Shown: positions 52,456-61,396 of the stretch, in pieces | Layout of the letters: each line of letters begins with the position of its first letter | Position numbering within the stretch: the first letter of the stretch is position 1 | From: JAFGBM01 sp964610155 | Lineage (GTDB): Bacteria; Actinomycetota; Actinomycetes; Actinomycetales; Demequinaceae | Reading direction: 5' to 3' | DNA: 64,000 nucleotides | Assembly: GCA_964610155.1 (NCBI GenBank) | Contig: CAZSUY010000003.1 | Location: forward strand, 62,001-126,000 | Position numbers and translations under genes: made by a program | Notes under the pieces: generated by a model | What the model was told of the DNA's origin: nothing | Databases searched by the model: none | What the model saw: only the letters and a program-made list of their open reading frames with translations

Positions 52456-53448
52456 CTAGTGGGCCAGAACTCGGTCGATGGCATCAAGAAGCCTATCGAC
52501 GCTGGGAAGGTAGTCGTGCTCGAACTTCGATCCAGGGTAGGGCATGAAGAACCCTCCGACCCTGAGGATGGGAGCCTCGAGGTGGAAGAACGCCTCCTCG
52601 GTCACGCGGGCGGCTAGTTCCGCACCCACCCCAAACGCCGTCGGAGCCTCGTGAACGATCACGCACCGGCCGGTCTTTCTTACCGATCGAACGACCGCCT
52701 GATGATCGAGGGGACTCAAAGACCTGAGGTCTATTACCTCAAGGCTCGAACCTTCCTTCTCCTCCACCTGGGCGACCTGAAGGGCAAGCCTGACCGTCGG
52801 CCCGTAGGCGACAACGGTGACATCGTCCCCCTGGCGTACGACCCTCGCGTGACCGATTCCTGCCGTCGCGGAAGTGACATCGAAAAGTACGTCCAGGTCA
52901 ACGTCTGCCTTATCCCAATAGCGAGCCTTCGGCTCGAAGAAGAGGACGGGATCGGGCGAGGCTATCGCCTGCTGGATCATCGTGTATCCATCCTCCGGGG
53001 TCGCCGGAGAGACCACCCGAAGCCCCGGGGTATGGGTAAACATCGCCTCGGGACTCTCGGAGTGAAGTTCGACAGCCCCTATGCCCCCCGCGAACGGCAC
53101 ACGGATCGTCACCGGAAGTGTGATGTGCCCCTGGGATCGGTAGTGCATCTTCGCCAGTTGGGTGGTGATCTGATTGAACGCCGGAAAGATGAAGCCGTCG
53201 AATTGAATCTCACAGACCGGTCGGTACCCCCGCATGGCCATGCCGATCGCGGTGCCAATGATCCCGGACTCCGCCAGCGGGGTATCCATGACCCGTTCCG
53301 AGCCAAAGTCCTCGTGAAGCCCATCGGTGACCCGGAAGACGCCTCCTAGCACTCCGATGTCCTCCCCCATCAGGAGAACCTTCGGATCCCGTTCCATCGC
53401 CTTGCGCAAACCGGCATTGATGGCCGCTGCCAACGTAAGCTCCGCCAT
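52456..53448 (-). CDS. bkdB: 2-oxo acid dehydrogenase E1 beta subunit
   Basis: This 330-aa subunit forms the thiamine-diphosphate site with E1 alpha. Blocks: LLMGEDIGVLGGVFRVTDGL (catalytic Glu), RVMDTPLAESGIIGTAIGMAMRGYRPVCEIQF, PFAGGIGAVELHSESPEAMF, LFFEPKARYW and a transketolase C-terminal domain with VVAYGPTVRLAL and EVIDLRSLSPLD. The ATG at 53448 overlaps the E1-alpha stop (TGATG), giving tight coupling. Confidence 0.96.
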   Translation of the reverse strand: MAELTLAAAINAGLRKAMERDPKVLLMGEDIGVLGGVFRVTDGLHEDFGSERVMDTPLAESGIIGTAIGMAMRGYRPVCEIQFDGFIFPAFNQITTQLAKMHYRSQGHITLPVTIRVPFAGGIGAVELHSESPEAMFTHTPGLRVVSPATPEDGYTMIQQAIASPDPVLFFEPKARYWDKADVDLDVLFDVTSATAGIGHARVVRQGDDVTVVAYGPTVRLALQVAQVEEKEGSSLEVIDLRSLSPLDHQAVVRSVRKTGRCVIVHEAPTAFGVGAELAARVTEEAFFHLEAPILRVGGFFMPYPGSKFEHDYLPSVDRLLDAIDRVLAH

Positions 53449-54578
53449 CAGCCCTCTACCTCCACATCGGCGAAGGATCGCTCGTAGCGCTCGAACCACG
53501 CCCGATCAGAGTCGACCATCGCATGGGGCTCCGCATACACGTGATCGAACATGTCGCGGGCAGGAGCCCGGATGAATCCCCTCAACCGCGTGCGGACCCT
53601 CGCTGCCAACGCCTTTCCTTCAACATGTGTCTCGTCCTGGAAAGCCGCCGGTAGCTCTCCCGCGCGCTCAAGGTACATGGTCAGCCTTGCGATCGGATCG
53701 CGATCCCTCCAGTAGTCTTCCTCGGCCCTCGTCCGGTACCTAGTTGGGTCGTCCGACGTCGTGTGTGCCGCCATCCGATAGGTAAAGGCCTCGATGAAGG
53801 AAGGGCCGCCTCCGGACCGGGCCCTCTCGAGCGCCTGCCTGGTAACCGCGTACGAGGCGAGGACGTCGTTTCCGTCCACCCTGACCCCGGGGATTCCCAC
53901 TCCGTCTGCCCTCCGGGCCAGAGCGACCTTCGACTGCCGGGATGTCGGCTCGGAGATCGCATACTGGTTGTTCTGGCAGAAGAACACCACCGGCGCGTTA
54001 TTGACGGCCGCGAAGTTTAGCGCCTCGTTCGAGTCTCCTTCGGAGGTGGCCCCATCCCCGAGGTAGCAGATGACGGCGGCGTCGTGGTCGGGGCTCCCTG
54101 ATCCGACGAGCCCGTCCCGGTCCATCGCCATGGCGTAGCCGGTGGCGTGGAGGGTTTGTGCGGCAACGACAAGGGTATACAGGTGAAACTTGTGTTCCTC
54201 GGGTACCCAACTCGAGTGCTCGAGTCCCCTGAAGATCTTAAGGATGTCCGCCAGGTCGATTCCTCGAAGGTAGGCGATGCCGTGCTCGCGGTAGGAGGGA
54301 AACACCCAATCCCTGGCAGTGAGGGCGTGTCCGGAACCGATTTGGGCGGCCTCCTGTCCGAGCGACGCAACCCATAGCCCAAGCTCACCTTGACGCTGAA
54401 GGGACGTGGCCTCGGTGTCAAAGGCCCGGACGAGGGTCATGTCCCGCCACATGGTGCGGAGCATCGGGAAGTCGAGTTTTTCTGCTAGGGGGGAGTACTC
54501 GGGGTGCTCGAGGCGTTCCCCGGTGTGGGTCAACAGGCGGACAACATCGTCATCTGAAAGCGGTCCGTGGGCGTTCAC
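53448..54578 (-). CDS. bkdA: 2-oxo acid dehydrogenase E1 alpha subunit
   Basis: This 376-aa subunit is thiamine-diphosphate dependent. The cofactor motif is GDGATSEGDSNEALNFAAVNNAPVVFFCQNN (GDG...NN). ASLGQEAAQIGSGHAL, PSYREHG and the phosphorylation-loop-like FTYRMAAHTTSDDPTRYR are typical of branched-chain oxo acid dehydrogenase E1. The GTG start has GGAGG five bases upstream. It is first of three genes, behind a palindromic operator. The complex makes branched acyl-CoAs from Val, Leu and Ile. Confidence 0.95.
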   Translation of the reverse strand: MNAHGPLSDDDVVRLLTHTGERLEHPEYSPLAEKLDFPMLRTMWRDMTLVRAFDTEATSLQRQGELGLWVASLGQEAAQIGSGHALTARDWVFPSYREHGIAYLRGIDLADILKIFRGLEHSSWVPEEHKFHLYTLVVAAQTLHATGYAMAMDRDGLVGSGSPDHDAAVICYLGDGATSEGDSNEALNFAAVNNAPVVFFCQNNQYAISEPTSRQSKVALARRADGVGIPGVRVDGNDVLASYAVTRQALERARSGGGPSFIEAFTYRMAAHTTSDDPTRYRTRAEEDYWRDRDPIARLTMYLERAGELPAAFQDETHVEGKALAARVRTRLRGFIRAPARDMFDHVYAEPHAMVDSDRAWFERYERSFADVEVEG

Positions 54579-54617
54579 TCATACCTCCTACGCCGCACCC
54601 GCGGCCTCGCTCCGCCT

Positions 54618-54652
54618 AACCTACGCAAGCGTAGGCTACGGGAGCGTAGGTT
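54618..54652 (-). promoter_or_regulatory. palindromic operator upstream of bkdABC
   Basis: AACCTACGC (54618-54626) and GCGTAGGTT (54644-54652) are exact complements. Within them, read on the minus strand, are two 15-bp direct repeats, CCTACGCTCCCGTAG and CCTACGCTTGCGTAG, each an imperfect palindrome CTACG-N4/5-CGTAG. The site lies 40-75 bases before bkdA. It suits a dimeric regulator sensing branched acyl-CoA or amino acids; which one is not known. Confidence 0.65.
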
Positions 54653-54710
54653 GGCAAGACGGCCGACGTGATCGCACCCCCGTCGGGTCCGTGCGCCCCG
54701 GAAATGTCGC

Positions 54711-55790
54711 CTAGAACCGAGAGGGGTAACCCGCAAGGGTCGCGATCAGGTGGTCGTTCTCCTCAGAGGAACCGACGGTGATACGGACCCCGTCGCCATC
54801 GAAGGGACGGACGAGGACGGGAGGAGATGCGGCCCGAAGGTGGGAGGCGAACGCGGAGGTCTCTTCGCCCGCAGGAATCCAGAAGAAGTTACTCTGCGTC
54901 TCCGGGACCTTCCATCCCTGTCCCTTCAGTGCAGCGAGGACCCGATCCCTCTCGGAGACGATGCCGTCTACCCTCGCCATCAACTCGGGCTCGGCCCTAA
55001 GGGAGGCAAGGGCCGCCGCCTGGGCGATACCCGACAGCGAGAATGGAGTGGTGCATGCACGGATCGCTGAGACTATCTCTGGTTCCCCAAGCGCATACCC
55101 GACCCGAAGGCCTGCGAGGCCATACGCCTTGGAGAAGGTCCGGGCCACCACGAGGTTGGGGTATCGCTCTAGGACCATCCTCCCGTCGAGCGCCAGAGGA
55201 TCACGCGCGAACTCGATGTACGCCTCATCGAGAATGACCAGCACCGTTCCCGGAGTCGCCCTCATGAACGCCTCGAAGCGGGTGGCGTCGAGAACGGGCC
55301 CCGTCGGGTTGTTAGGGGAGCACAGCAGCACCACCTTGGTCCGATCCGTCACGGCGCGGACCATGGCCTCAAGATCGTGGACCCCCCCGGGTGCAAGGGG
55401 GACGGCTACCGTCGTCGCGCCGGTCAGCCTCGTAAGGATCGGATACGCCTCGAAGGACCGCCAGGCGTAGACCACCTCGTCGCCCACACCCGCGAAGGCC
55501 TGAAGCGCATGACCCAGCACGGCGACCGCGCCCGCCCCAACCACGATCGAATCTTCGGAGGTGTCGTAACGTCTCGCGAGGGCCTCGGTCAGTTCCCCGC
55601 TGAACATGTCCGGGTACCGATTGATCGAGGCGGAGGCGTGCGCGATCACCTCTCGGACGGAGGGAAGGGGCTCGTTGGGGTTCTCATTCGAGGAGAGTTT
55701 CACCGGCACGGGCCCATCTGTGGAGCCACGTGCCCCAGGGACATAACTCGGCAAGGCCGCAATGACTTCTCGTGGTACCGGGAGGGTCAT
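54711..55790 (-). CDS. histidinol-phosphate/aromatic aminotransferase (Pat/HisC-like)
   Basis: This is a 359-aa PLP enzyme of fold type I. PLP-binding blocks are visible: SSNENP at the N-terminus, LLCSPNNPTGPVL, LVILDEAYIEFA and the Schiff-base Lys in VVARTFSKAYGLAGLRVGYAL. A C-terminal Arg lies in VRPFDGDGVRITVGSSEEN. The short form fits actinobacterial Pat, which makes phenylalanine, but HisC activity is possible. The ATG at 55790 gives the normal N-terminus. Only 37 bases separate it from the divergent next gene. It lies upstream of bkdA on the same strand. Confidence 0.9.
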   Translation of the reverse strand: MTLPVPREVIAALPSYVPGARGSTDGPVPVKLSSNENPNEPLPSVREVIAHASASINRYPDMFSGELTEALARRYDTSEDSIVVGAGAVAVLGHALQAFAGVGDEVVYAWRSFEAYPILTRLTGATTVAVPLAPGGVHDLEAMVRAVTDRTKVVLLCSPNNPTGPVLDATRFEAFMRATPGTVLVILDEAYIEFARDPLALDGRMVLERYPNLVVARTFSKAYGLAGLRVGYALGEPEIVSAIRACTTPFSLSGIAQAAALASLRAEPELMARVDGIVSERDRVLAALKGQGWKVPETQSNFFWIPAGEETSAFASHLRAASPPVLVRPFDGDGVRITVGSSEENDHLIATLAGYPSRF

Positions 55791-55827
55791 ACGGCTAGCA
55801 TGCCACCGCCGTGGAACAATGGGGGCC

Positions 55828-56214
55828 ATGAGAATCCTATGGCGACTTGCAGTGACGGCTCTTGCGATCTGGATCGTGACCAAACTCGGGCTGGATGTCG
55901 ACGTCTATGGTGGGAACGGATCCTGGTGGGGTCGTGTCCTGACCTTCCTGGGTGTCGCGATCATCCTCGTCGTCGTCAATGCCCTGGTGAAACCTCTTAT
56001 CCGCGTCGTGACCCTTCCGGTCCGCATCCTCACCCTTGGCCTCTTCTCGCTCATCATCAACTGGGCGATGCTCGTGCTCGCCTCTTGGGTATCGCAGAAG
56101 ACGGACTTCGCCACGCTCGAGGTCGGGGGCTTCTGGAAGACGCTCCTCGCCGCTCTGGTCATCGCGATCATCACGATGATCTTCGGGGGTTCTGCAGGAC
56201 GCAAGGGCCACTAG
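55828..56214 (+). CDS. YvlD/phage-holin-IV-like membrane protein
   Basis: This is a 128-aa protein with four membrane helices. The motif ILVVVNALVKPLIRVVTLPVRILTLGLFSLIINWAMLVLASW is the core of the PF04020 (YvlD/DUF360) family. The name holin in databases is by likeness only; the cellular role is unclear, possibly envelope stress. It is divergent from the aminotransferase and four bases upstream of the next lipoprotein. Confidence 0.88.
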   Translation: MRILWRLAVTALAIWIVTKLGLDVDVYGGNGSWWGRVLTFLGVAIILVVVNALVKPLIRVVTLPVRILTLGLFSLIINWAMLVLASWVSQKTDFATLEVGGFWKTLLAALVIAIITMIFGGSAGRKGH

Positions 56215-56218
56215 CCAC

Positions 56219-57247
56219 ATGAGACGATTTCCCATCGTTCTCGTGGCGGCTTTCGTCCTGGCCGGTTGCGGCTCGTCGTCGCCCTCTGCCACACCCTCTT
56301 TCGACGGCCAGTCACCTGACGAGACTCCTCAAGTTTCGACCACTCCAGACTGGTCCCACGCCATCGACAGCGAGGTCCCAGCGCCCGAACAAACGGTCAG
56401 GCTCATCTTCATACACCACTCCACCGGCGAGGCCTGGCTCGCGGACGAGTCCGGAGGACTGGGCATCGCGCTTGCGGACAACAACTACTTCGTCAGCGAC
56501 ACGAACTACGGATGGGGTCCCACTGATTCGCAAATTGGCGGTCCGATCGGCGACTACACCGACATCGGCAATTGGTGGAACTGGTTCCTAGGTTCCTCGC
56601 ACGACAGGATCTTGGATGCGGTCTACTCCGAGTCCGAGCAGAACTCCTGGTACTCGCGCCTCGACGATGACCCGGGCGGAGAGAACGAGATCATCATGTT
56701 CAAGTCTTGCTTCCCCAATTCCCATATCGAGGGCCATCCCGGCGATCCGGTCACTGTGGGAAGCAACCCCCTTGCCGGCGCCGGCCTCGACAATCTGACG
56801 GTGGGCAATGCCAAGCGGCTGTACCTGGACCTGCTCGAGTACTTCGGGGATCACACGGACAAGCTCTTCGTCGTGATCACGGCGCCTCCCCTGCTCGCGA
56901 GCGACACGGACTCTGCGGCCGCCCAAAATGCTCGGGGCTTCAACCGCTGGCTAGTGGAGGACTGGCTGGACGACTACCCCCACTCGAACGTCGCCGTGTT
57001 CGACTTCTACAACGTCCTTTCCTCCAACGGCGGCGATCCGTACACCAACGATCTCGGCACCGCCAGCGGAAACCACCACCGCTACCGCGACGGGCAGATC
57101 GAATACGTCACGGACCAGGGTTCGAACACCTCGGCCTATGCCGTGGACGGCGACAGCCATCCCACCTATGAGGGCAACTTCAAGGCCACCGGAGAGTTCG
57201 TGCCGATGCTCAATCTGTTCTACCAGCGCTGGCAGGACGGGGCGTAG
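56219..57247 (+). CDS. secreted lipoprotein with SGNH-hydrolase-like features
   Basis: This is a 342-aa protein. The lipoprotein signal ends in LAGC (Cys17). VRLIFIHHSTGEAWL (60-74) has the strand-HHS-G pattern seen at the nucleophile of some SGNH-like esterases. A later FVVITAPPLLA and the C-terminal AVDGDSHPTYEGNFKAT (Asp...His) complete a plausible Ser-Asp-His triad. No exact family recognised. It may act on surface polysaccharide or esters. It ends two bases from the convergent lipase-like gene. Confidence 0.75.
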   Translation: MRRFPIVLVAAFVLAGCGSSSPSATPSFDGQSPDETPQVSTTPDWSHAIDSEVPAPEQTVRLIFIHHSTGEAWLADESGGLGIALADNNYFVSDTNYGWGPTDSQIGGPIGDYTDIGNWWNWFLGSSHDRILDAVYSESEQNSWYSRLDDDPGGENEIIMFKSCFPNSHIEGHPGDPVTVGSNPLAGAGLDNLTVGNAKRLYLDLLEYFGDHTDKLFVVITAPPLLASDTDSAAAQNARGFNRWLVEDWLDDYPHSNVAVFDFYNVLSSNGGDPYTNDLGTASGNHHRYRDGQIEYVTDQGSNTSAYAVDGDSHPTYEGNFKATGEFVPMLNLFYQRWQDGA

Positions 57248-57249
57248 GG

Positions 57250-58779
57250 CTACGGCGCGGTCGAGGCGACGACTATTCCGTCGGTGCCGCGTATCGCTTC
57301 GTATACCGTGCGGGTAGAAGTTGTGCGGCCGTCGTCCTCCCAGAACGCCTCTGTGTCCTTTAGCCATCGTCGGATCGAGGGATCGGTCGATGTGTCGACA
57401 TAGGCGGCCGTCCGTCGATAGGCATCGAGTTCGTGTCGCTTGATGATGTTGTCATCGGCCCGCCGGTCGGCCTCGTTGTCCGACGATGCTAAATCTCTGC
57501 GCACGGTCGTCCAGTTCGGCTGGTCGGGGTTATGGGTCGCGTCGAGGGCCGGCACAGTGTCGCTTGGATGCTCCAGACAGAGGATCGAGGTACCCGGCGG
57601 AGGCTCCGTCCTCCCCACAGGGGCCCCGGCCGTCAAGACCGCCGTCACGTTGTACTTCTCAGAGAAGGAGGGCTGCGAGACCAGACTCATCGCCGCGATC
57701 CCTCCCTGGCTATGTCCCACGATGAGGACCTCCTCGTCGCCTGAGACGCCCGCAGTTTCCATCGCCCGCTCGACGGCGACCGTGAGATCGGACACTCCGA
57801 GGGACATCAGGAGGAAGTTCGAGGTGATGTCGATGACGTTCGAACCCCCATCGGGTATCCCGTCCTGTGTTCCGGGGATCTCGACGATCCACGCAGGCTC
57901 TCCCTCTTGGTGTTCTATGCGAGAAATCGCGATGCGTCCGGCCCCGTCCGCCCCATTTGGGGACAATCGATCCAAGCGTCCAAGAAGATCGGCCACACCC
58001 ATGGGCGGGGCGATATCCCGTGAATCAACGGGGACGACGAGCAATCCCCGTAGATCTCCCAAGATCTCGTCGAGCGCGAGCGCAAGCACCGCGAGTTCCC
58101 CAGAGATGGCTGCAACAAGGTCGTCGGGAACACAGAGATCAAACCTCGAGAGAACGAGTTGCGGAATGGCGGTGACGTTCTGGTAGGCGTCATCGCCCAC
58201 CGCGAGCAGGGCCTGAAGGTCATCCCCATAGACGAGGGGTGCCAGATTGGGGGTCCAGTCCGGATTGACGGTGTCCGCCAGCCAGCCACCGCCTGAGGCA
58301 ACCCAATGAACGGGAAGCCATTCCGGCGTCCAATCCTCCACCTCGTGCGCGATCGCGCCGGAACCGGCTCCGACGGCCTTGAGCGGCACCCAGACGGCGG
58401 CGGATGCCACCGAACTCGTCTTGTCCCAGAGCCGTTTGGCCTTGGTCCAAATCGATTCAGAGACCCTCTCGGCTTGCTCAAGCAGGTCGACCGTCTGCCG
58501 AAGGCTCCAGGCTAGATCTTCGATCTCCAACGCCACCCTCGTCGCTCCCCCTTGGCCTTGATCGATCCATGCGATGCGATCGGCGGCATAGCCGAGGGCG
58601 TGGAGGTGCTCGGCGGGGACGTCGATCTCAACAACGGTTCGGCTCGCTACGCGTGTGGCCTTCCCGATTGCTACGAGGTGATTGGCCGCCGCATTCATTA
58701 ATTTGACCGCCCTTGAAAGGTCTTCGAGCCGCGCATAGGTTCCCCCAGCGCCGCCGATGACCGCGATGCTCTCGCTCAT
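57250..58779 (-). CDS. alpha/beta-hydrolase with WXG100-like helical N-terminus
   Basis: This is a 509-aa protein. Residues ~1-130 are helical and lack a signal peptide (ARLEDLSRAVKLMNAAANHLVAIG, then LEIEDLAWSLRQTVDLLEQAERV), resembling the N-terminal targeting regions of ESX/type VII substrates. Residues ~310-480 contain an alpha/beta-hydrolase core with the nucleophile elbow VGHSQGG (Ser357). The likely acid and base follow in LEHPSDTVPALD and in the ~440-470 region. The start overlaps the stop of a small helical partner gene (ATGA). Lipase or peptidase activity is inferred. Confidence 0.78.
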   Translation of the reverse strand: MSESIAVIGGAGGTYARLEDLSRAVKLMNAAANHLVAIGKATRVASRTVVEIDVPAEHLHALGYAADRIAWIDQGQGGATRVALEIEDLAWSLRQTVDLLEQAERVSESIWTKAKRLWDKTSSVASAAVWVPLKAVGAGSGAIAHEVEDWTPEWLPVHWVASGGGWLADTVNPDWTPNLAPLVYGDDLQALLAVGDDAYQNVTAIPQLVLSRFDLCVPDDLVAAISGELAVLALALDEILGDLRGLLVVPVDSRDIAPPMGVADLLGRLDRLSPNGADGAGRIAISRIEHQEGEPAWIVEIPGTQDGIPDGGSNVIDITSNFLLMSLGVSDLTVAVERAMETAGVSGDEEVLIVGHSQGGIAAMSLVSQPSFSEKYNVTAVLTAGAPVGRTEPPPGTSILCLEHPSDTVPALDATHNPDQPNWTTVRRDLASSDNEADRRADDNIIKRHELDAYRRTAAYVDTSTDPSIRRWLKDTEAFWEDDGRTTSTRTVYEAIRGTDGIVVASTAP

Positions 58780-59114
58780 GCCGACCGTGCGAGGGCACGT
58801 ACCGCGTTTTCCGCCGTCTCGAGCCTGTCCCCTACGATGTGAACCAGATGGATCATGCGATCGAGGTGGGCAAGGAATAGGGGGGCCGTATCCGAGACCC
58901 ACTCGATGTCCTTCGCGCTCCCCAAAAGCCTCAGTATCCAGGTGAGGTCATCCGAGGACCCCGAGAGGATGACGCGAACCGAGAGGGGGATGGTGACCTG
59001 ATTCTCGTGGTGAAGGGTACCCATCATGGGGCGACGGTATGGGGCCTTTCGGTGACAGGCCTCGCCCCACACGATTCGGTGGATGACCGGACCCCTTTGG
59101 AATACGGAGGACAT
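58776..59114 (-). CDS. small helical partner of the hydrolase
   Basis: This is a 112-aa protein. The C-terminal ~50 residues form helices (DTAPLFLAHLDRMIHLVHIVGDRLETAENAVRALARSA) in the style of small type VII partner proteins; no clear WXG motif. The ATG at 59114 has GAAAGG six bases upstream; internal ATGs at 59027/59024 lack a ribosome site. Four-base overlap with the hydrolase gene implies joint function. Unknown family. Confidence 0.6.
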   Translation of the reverse strand: MSSVFQRGPVIHRIVWGEACHRKAPYRRPMMGTLHHENQVTIPLSVRVILSGSSDDLTWILRLLGSAKDIEWVSDTAPLFLAHLDRMIHLVHIVGDRLETAENAVRALARSA

Positions 59115-59154
59115 CTAGGGCCTTTCGGGGCGCTCCCCATGGAACAATGGACCC

Positions 59155-60591
59155 GTGACCCGGTCGTGGAGGAACCTCGCGGAAATCGACCCGGCTATAC
59201 CCCTGGGGCCTTTGGACGGCCGATACCGTTCCGTCGTCGCCCCCCTCGTCGACCACCTGAGTGAGGCGGCGCTCAATCGAGCCCGACTGAGCATCGAGAT
59301 CGAGTGGCTGATACACCTCGCCGATGGTGGGCAGATGCCGGGCGTCGCCCCCCTCACGGACGACGATCGTACGTTCCTTCGAGCCATCCCAGAGGCCTTC
59401 GGTGAAGCCGATATCGCCGAATTGGCCGAGACGGAACGGGTGACCATCCACGACATCAAGGCGATCGAGTACTTCCTGAAGAAGCGCCTCGCTGAGGCGG
59501 GGAAGTCCATTCCCGGCACGTCCCTTCCCGATCTCACGGAACTGGTTCACTTCGCCCTGACCTCCGAGGACATCAACAACCTTTCCTACGCCCAGGCCAT
59601 CGGTGGCGCCATTCGGGAGGTCTGGCTGCCGGCCGCGCGCCTTCTCGTGAACGACCTGGCTACCCTGGCACGAGAACACGCCGACCTCCCCATGCTTTCC
59701 CACACCCACGGCCAGACCGCGACCCCCACGACGCTCGGCAAGGAGTTCGCGGTCCTCACCTCAAGGCTCGCCCGTCAACTTCATCGCATCGACGGCCAAG
59801 AATACCTGGGAAAGATCAACGGGGCGACCGGTACCTTCGCCGCACACGTTGCCGCCGTTCCCACTGCCGACTGGATCCAGATATCTCGGACATTCGTCGA
59901 GGGCCTTGGGCTCTCGTGGAACCCCTTGACCACGCAGATCGAACCCCATGACTGGCAGGCCGAGCTCTACTCCGACGTGGCCCGCTTCAATCGGATCCTG
60001 CACAACCTCGCCACAGACACCTGGACATATATCTCGCTCGGCTACTTCACCCAGGTCCGGGGCCAGGGCACCGTGGGGTCATCGACCATGCCACACAAGG
60101 TCAATCCCATCCGCTTCGAGAACGCGGAGGCCAACCTCGAGATCTCATCCGCGCTCCTCGACTCACTCGCAGCAACCCTCGTCACCAGTCGGCTCCAGCG
60201 CGACCTCACCGACTCCTCGACGCAGCGCAACATCGGAGTCGCCCTCGGCCATTCGCTCCTGGCGATCCGGAACGTCCGCCTGGGACTTGCCGGGCTCGAC
60301 GTCGACCCTGAAGCCCTCTCCCGTGACCTCGACGGGAACTGGGAAGTCCTCGGCGAGGCGATTCAGACGGCGATGCGGGCCGCCTCGCTCGCAGGAACCC
60401 CGGGGATGGACAACCCGTACGAACGGCTCAAGGAACTCACTCGAGGAAACCGCATCGACGCCGACGGTCTGCGGGACTTCATCCGATCCCTCGGCCTACC
60501 GGAGGATGTCACCGACCGCCTCGTCGCCCTCTCTCCGGCCTCCTACACCGGCCTAGCCGGTCGCCTCGTCTCCTTCCTCCAGACCGAATGA
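59155..60591 (+). CDS. purB: adenylosuccinate lyase
   Basis: This 478-aa enzyme of the fumarase/aspartase superfamily acts twice in purine synthesis. The signature GSSTMPHKVNPIRFENAEAN holds the flexible catalytic loop. PLDGRYRSVVAPL and TSEDINNLSYAQAI, LSHTHGQTATPTTLGKEFAV (catalytic His) are those of the E. coli-type PurB, not the shorter Bacillus type. The start is GTG at 59155. The protease gene overlaps its stop by four bases. Confidence 0.97.
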   Translation: MTRSWRNLAEIDPAIPLGPLDGRYRSVVAPLVDHLSEAALNRARLSIEIEWLIHLADGGQMPGVAPLTDDDRTFLRAIPEAFGEADIAELAETERVTIHDIKAIEYFLKKRLAEAGKSIPGTSLPDLTELVHFALTSEDINNLSYAQAIGGAIREVWLPAARLLVNDLATLAREHADLPMLSHTHGQTATPTTLGKEFAVLTSRLARQLHRIDGQEYLGKINGATGTFAAHVAAVPTADWIQISRTFVEGLGLSWNPLTTQIEPHDWQAELYSDVARFNRILHNLATDTWTYISLGYFTQVRGQGTVGSSTMPHKVNPIRFENAEANLEISSALLDSLAATLVTSRLQRDLTDSSTQRNIGVALGHSLLAIRNVRLGLAGLDVDPEALSRDLDGNWEVLGEAIQTAMRAASLAGTPGMDNPYERLKELTRGNRIDADGLRDFIRSLGLPEDVTDRLVALSPASYTGLAGRLVSFLQTE

Positions 60592-61367
60592 CCGGCTTGA
60601 CCTCAAAACGACTTCGTGCCGAGGTTCTCATCGTTCTGGGGCTCAGCCTGGGGCAAGCCGGGGTCTTCGCCATCTGGAGACTCATCGAGAGGTATCTCGC
60701 CGAGGCCCCAATCGGCTCCCAAACGACGACGCTTCACCCTTCGGCATCCGAAATCAATGTCATGGACCTCGTCCACCAATTCCTCCAGATCGGTTTTTCG
60801 CTCGTACCCGTCGCCCTCGCCCTTTTCCTTCTAGGAAACGGGACGATGCGGGCGCGGGAACGCCTGGGGCTGGTCTGGAACAGGCGTGGACCGACATCCC
60901 CCCACCGGGACCTGGCCCGGGGATGCGGCCTTGCTGCGGTCATCGGAATCCCCGGGCTTGGGCTATACATCGCCGGCCGCGCGCTCGGCCAGAGCGTCCG
61001 GATCGACACGAGTGGGCTTCCCGACGAGTGGTGGGCCGCCACTGTCCTCATCCTCAGCGCGCTCGCGGTCGCCCTACTTGAGGAGACGGTGGCCGTCGGG
61101 TACCTTCTGACTCGCCTTGGTGAGATGAAATGGCGAGTCCCCACGGCGATCGCGGCATCGGCCCTCCTTCGCGCCTCTTATCACCTCTACCAGGGGTGGC
61201 CCATGGCACTTGGGAACCTGATCATGGGCCTGGTCTTCGCCGCCGTCTACACGAGAACCAGACGGCTCGGTCCCCTCATAGCGGCCCACGCCCTGCTTGA
61301 TCTCGTCTCTTTCGTTGGACCGGAGGTCCTCCCTGACTCGTGGCTCGATGCCCTGAACCTCGCGTAA
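60588..61367 (+). CDS. CPBP family intramembrane glutamic endopeptidase
   Basis: This is a 259-aa membrane protein with about seven to eight helices. CPBP/Abi motifs are seen as LLEETVAVGYLLTRL (Glu-Glu pair), LLRASYHLYQG (motif 2 His) and LGPLIAAHALLDLVSFVG (motif 3 His). The Arg usually found after the Glu pair is absent, as in related actinobacterial members. It is translationally coupled to purB. The protease substrate is unknown. Confidence 0.85.
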   Translation: MTGLTSKRLRAEVLIVLGLSLGQAGVFAIWRLIERYLAEAPIGSQTTTLHPSASEINVMDLVHQFLQIGFSLVPVALALFLLGNGTMRARERLGLVWNRRGPTSPHRDLARGCGLAAVIGIPGLGLYIAGRALGQSVRIDTSGLPDEWWAATVLILSALAVALLEETVAVGYLLTRLGEMKWRVPTAIAASALLRASYHLYQGWPMALGNLIMGLVFAAVYTRTRRLGPLIAAHALLDLVSFVGPEVLPDSWLDALNLA

Positions 61368-61396
61368 CAGGGCTCAAGCCTCCTAGACTCGGGGCC

